Positions 38,605 through 39,097 of a DNA stretch of 39,097 nucleotides are shown piece by piece. Both the position numbers and the translations under genes were made by a program. The notes under the pieces are model-generated. The model saw nothing but the letters and a program-made list of their open reading frames with translations, had not been told where the DNA came from and made no database searches. Source of the DNA: Sandaracinaceae bacterium (lineage in GTDB: Bacteria > Myxococcota_A > Polyangia > Polyangiales > Sandaracinaceae); assembly GCA_019637095.1 (NCBI GenBank), contig JAHBWG010000087.1:1-39097 (forward strand), given 5' to 3'. How positions within the stretch are numbered: position 1 is the stretch's first letter; every line of letters starts with the position of its first letter.

Positions 38605-38907
38605 CTACCAGCGGTTGGAACGCTCGCGGCGCCCGCCACCACCACCGCCGCCGCCGCCGCCGCGCTCCTGCGCGACGTCGACGTTGAGGCTGCGGCCGTC
38701 GAGCTCGGCGCCGTTCATGGCGTCGACCGCGCGCCCGGCGGCGGCGGAGTCGGCGAACGTGACGAAGCCGAAGCCACGGCTGCGACCCGAGTCGCGGTCC
38801 GTGATGACCTTGGCGTCCGTGATGTCACCGAAACGCTCGAACGCGGCGCGAAGGCCGTAGTCGTCCGTGTTCCAGCTCAGGCTGCCGACGAAAAGCTTGT
38901 TGGACAT
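38605..38907 (-). CDS. RRM-domain RNA-binding protein with Gly-rich tail (100 aa)
   Basis: One RNA-recognition motif of the small bacterial Rbp type. RNP2 is KLFVGSL (residues 4-10) and RNP1 is RGFGFVTF (44-51), with the aromatic residues that stack on RNA bases. The end is a run of about ten glycines then RRERSNRW, like the Gly-rich tails of cold-inducible cyanobacterial Rbp proteins. Expected to bind single-stranded RNA in the cytoplasm, perhaps at low temperature. The ATG at 38907 follows a purine tract (AGAGAGAAGAGAAGAGAGAC) as ribosome site, and two perfect hairpins lie upstream, so the leader may control translation. Confidence 0.95.
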   Translation of the reverse strand: MSNKLFVGSLSWNTDDYGLRAAFERFGDITDAKVITDRDSGRSRGFGFVTFADSAAAGRAVDAMNGAELDGRSLNVDVAQERGGGGGGGGGGRRERSNRW

Positions 38908-38933
38908 GTCTCTCTTCTCTTCTCTCTCGAATG

Positions 38934-38952
38934 AGGCGGCAGGAAGCCGCCT
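38934..38952 (-). promoter_or_regulatory. Leader hairpin 1 of the RRM gene
   Basis: AGGCGGC (38934-38940) and GCCGCCT (38946-38952) form a perfect 7-bp stem with a 5-nt loop, 26 nt upstream of the ATG and next to the purine-rich ribosome site. Confidence 0.5.
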
Positions 38953-38954
38953 TG

Positions 38955-38974
38955 CCGCGCCACGATCGGCGCGG
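38955..38974 (-). promoter_or_regulatory. Leader hairpin 2 of the RRM gene
   Basis: CCGCGCC (38955-38961) and GGCGCGG (38968-38974) form a perfect 7-bp stem with a 6-nt loop, 2 nt from hairpin 1. The rest of the right end (38975-39097) holds nothing I can support. Confidence 0.45.
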
Positions 38975-39097
38975 TCACTGCACCGCGTGCCAGGATGGCG
39001 GGGCGGGGGTGTCGAGCCCGGAGGCTGGTCACGCGCCCATGCGGTGCGCAGCGTCTAGCATGCGGCGCGGCGCCGCGCTCTCTCTTTCGTGCGCGAC

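Noticed and set aside
38630-38672. Short CAC/CGC triplet repeats near the RRM gene end, as a possible microsatellite or CRISPR-like repeat
   Set aside because: They are glycine codons of the Gly-rich tail; there are no spacers and no repeat outside the coding frame.
39060-39097. An ATG at the right edge that opens a lipoprotein-like signal (MRRGAALSLSC)
   Set aside because: Only 12 codons are visible and there is no correctly spaced -10 or ribosome site; it cannot be judged without flanking sequence.

Overview
The window is very GC-rich, with strong G/C bias at third codon positions. Its many secreted or lipid-anchored proteins carry Asp/Ala/Gly-rich linkers directly after the lipobox cysteine, and its Cys-rich modules contain the CG-x-DGCGG-x-CG signature. 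Together with an AgmX/PglI-like domain, a myxobacterial-style Ser/Thr kinase and isolated lipoprotein genes, this points to a large-genome myxobacterium (Myxococcota, Polyangia, perhaps Sandaracinaceae-like). That placement is inferred from style, not from a marker gene. The window is a chromosomal segment. I saw no tRNA, rRNA, CRISPR array, insertion sequence or phage gene. No gene-free stretch exceeds 300 bases; the longest is 30147-30412.

Layout. 1-6.1 kb: end of an AgmX/PglI-like gene, a membrane fatty-acid desaturase, then four leftward genes: a Hint-domain lipoprotein, a beta-helix lipoprotein with a Cys-rich tail, a small lipoprotein and an uncharacterised 343-residue protein. 6.2-11.6 kb: a leftward rec operon, recC - 37-codon ORF - recD, with no recB. 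11.7-17.8 kb: single genes for envelope and secreted proteins, including a TonB-like N-terminus, an M23 peptidase and a caspase-like HG/GCN protein. 18-21.3 kb: an Smr protein coupled to a lipoprotein gene, an SDR oxidoreductase and an M48 protease. 21.3-22.6 kb: a Ser/Thr kinase. 22.7-27.3 kb: a four-gene leftward operon (acyl-CoA ligase, citrate-synthase-like citryl-CoA lyase, VOC protein, GST) divergent from a LysR regulator. 27.5-32.2 kb: an unknown protein, a secreted FKBP, a lipoprotein, a RibD-like deaminase and a SLC13/ArsB-type transporter. 32.2-36 kb: a rearranged patch with a decayed nei duplicate, a Cys-rich lipoprotein gene, a frameshifted zinc-ribbon gene and the intact nei. 36-39 kb: an FG-GAP/VCBS-like lipoprotein and an RRM protein with a structured leader.

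Main observations. (1) The recB position between recC and recD is filled by a 37-codon ORF that keeps a Shine-Dalgarno sequence and stop/start overlaps on both sides, as expected of a recB deletion. (2) Fifteen genes have a TANNNT -10 hexamer ending 6-8 nt before the start codon with no room for a ribosome site, so leaderless mRNA looks like the default for first genes. Internal operon genes mostly keep Shine-Dalgarno sequences. (3) A nei fragment and a gene with two traceable lesions (one lost base, one 8-nt tandem duplication) mark a patch of recent gene decay. (4) A lipoprotein ends in a Hint (hedgehog/intein) domain without the C-terminal His-Asn needed for splicing.
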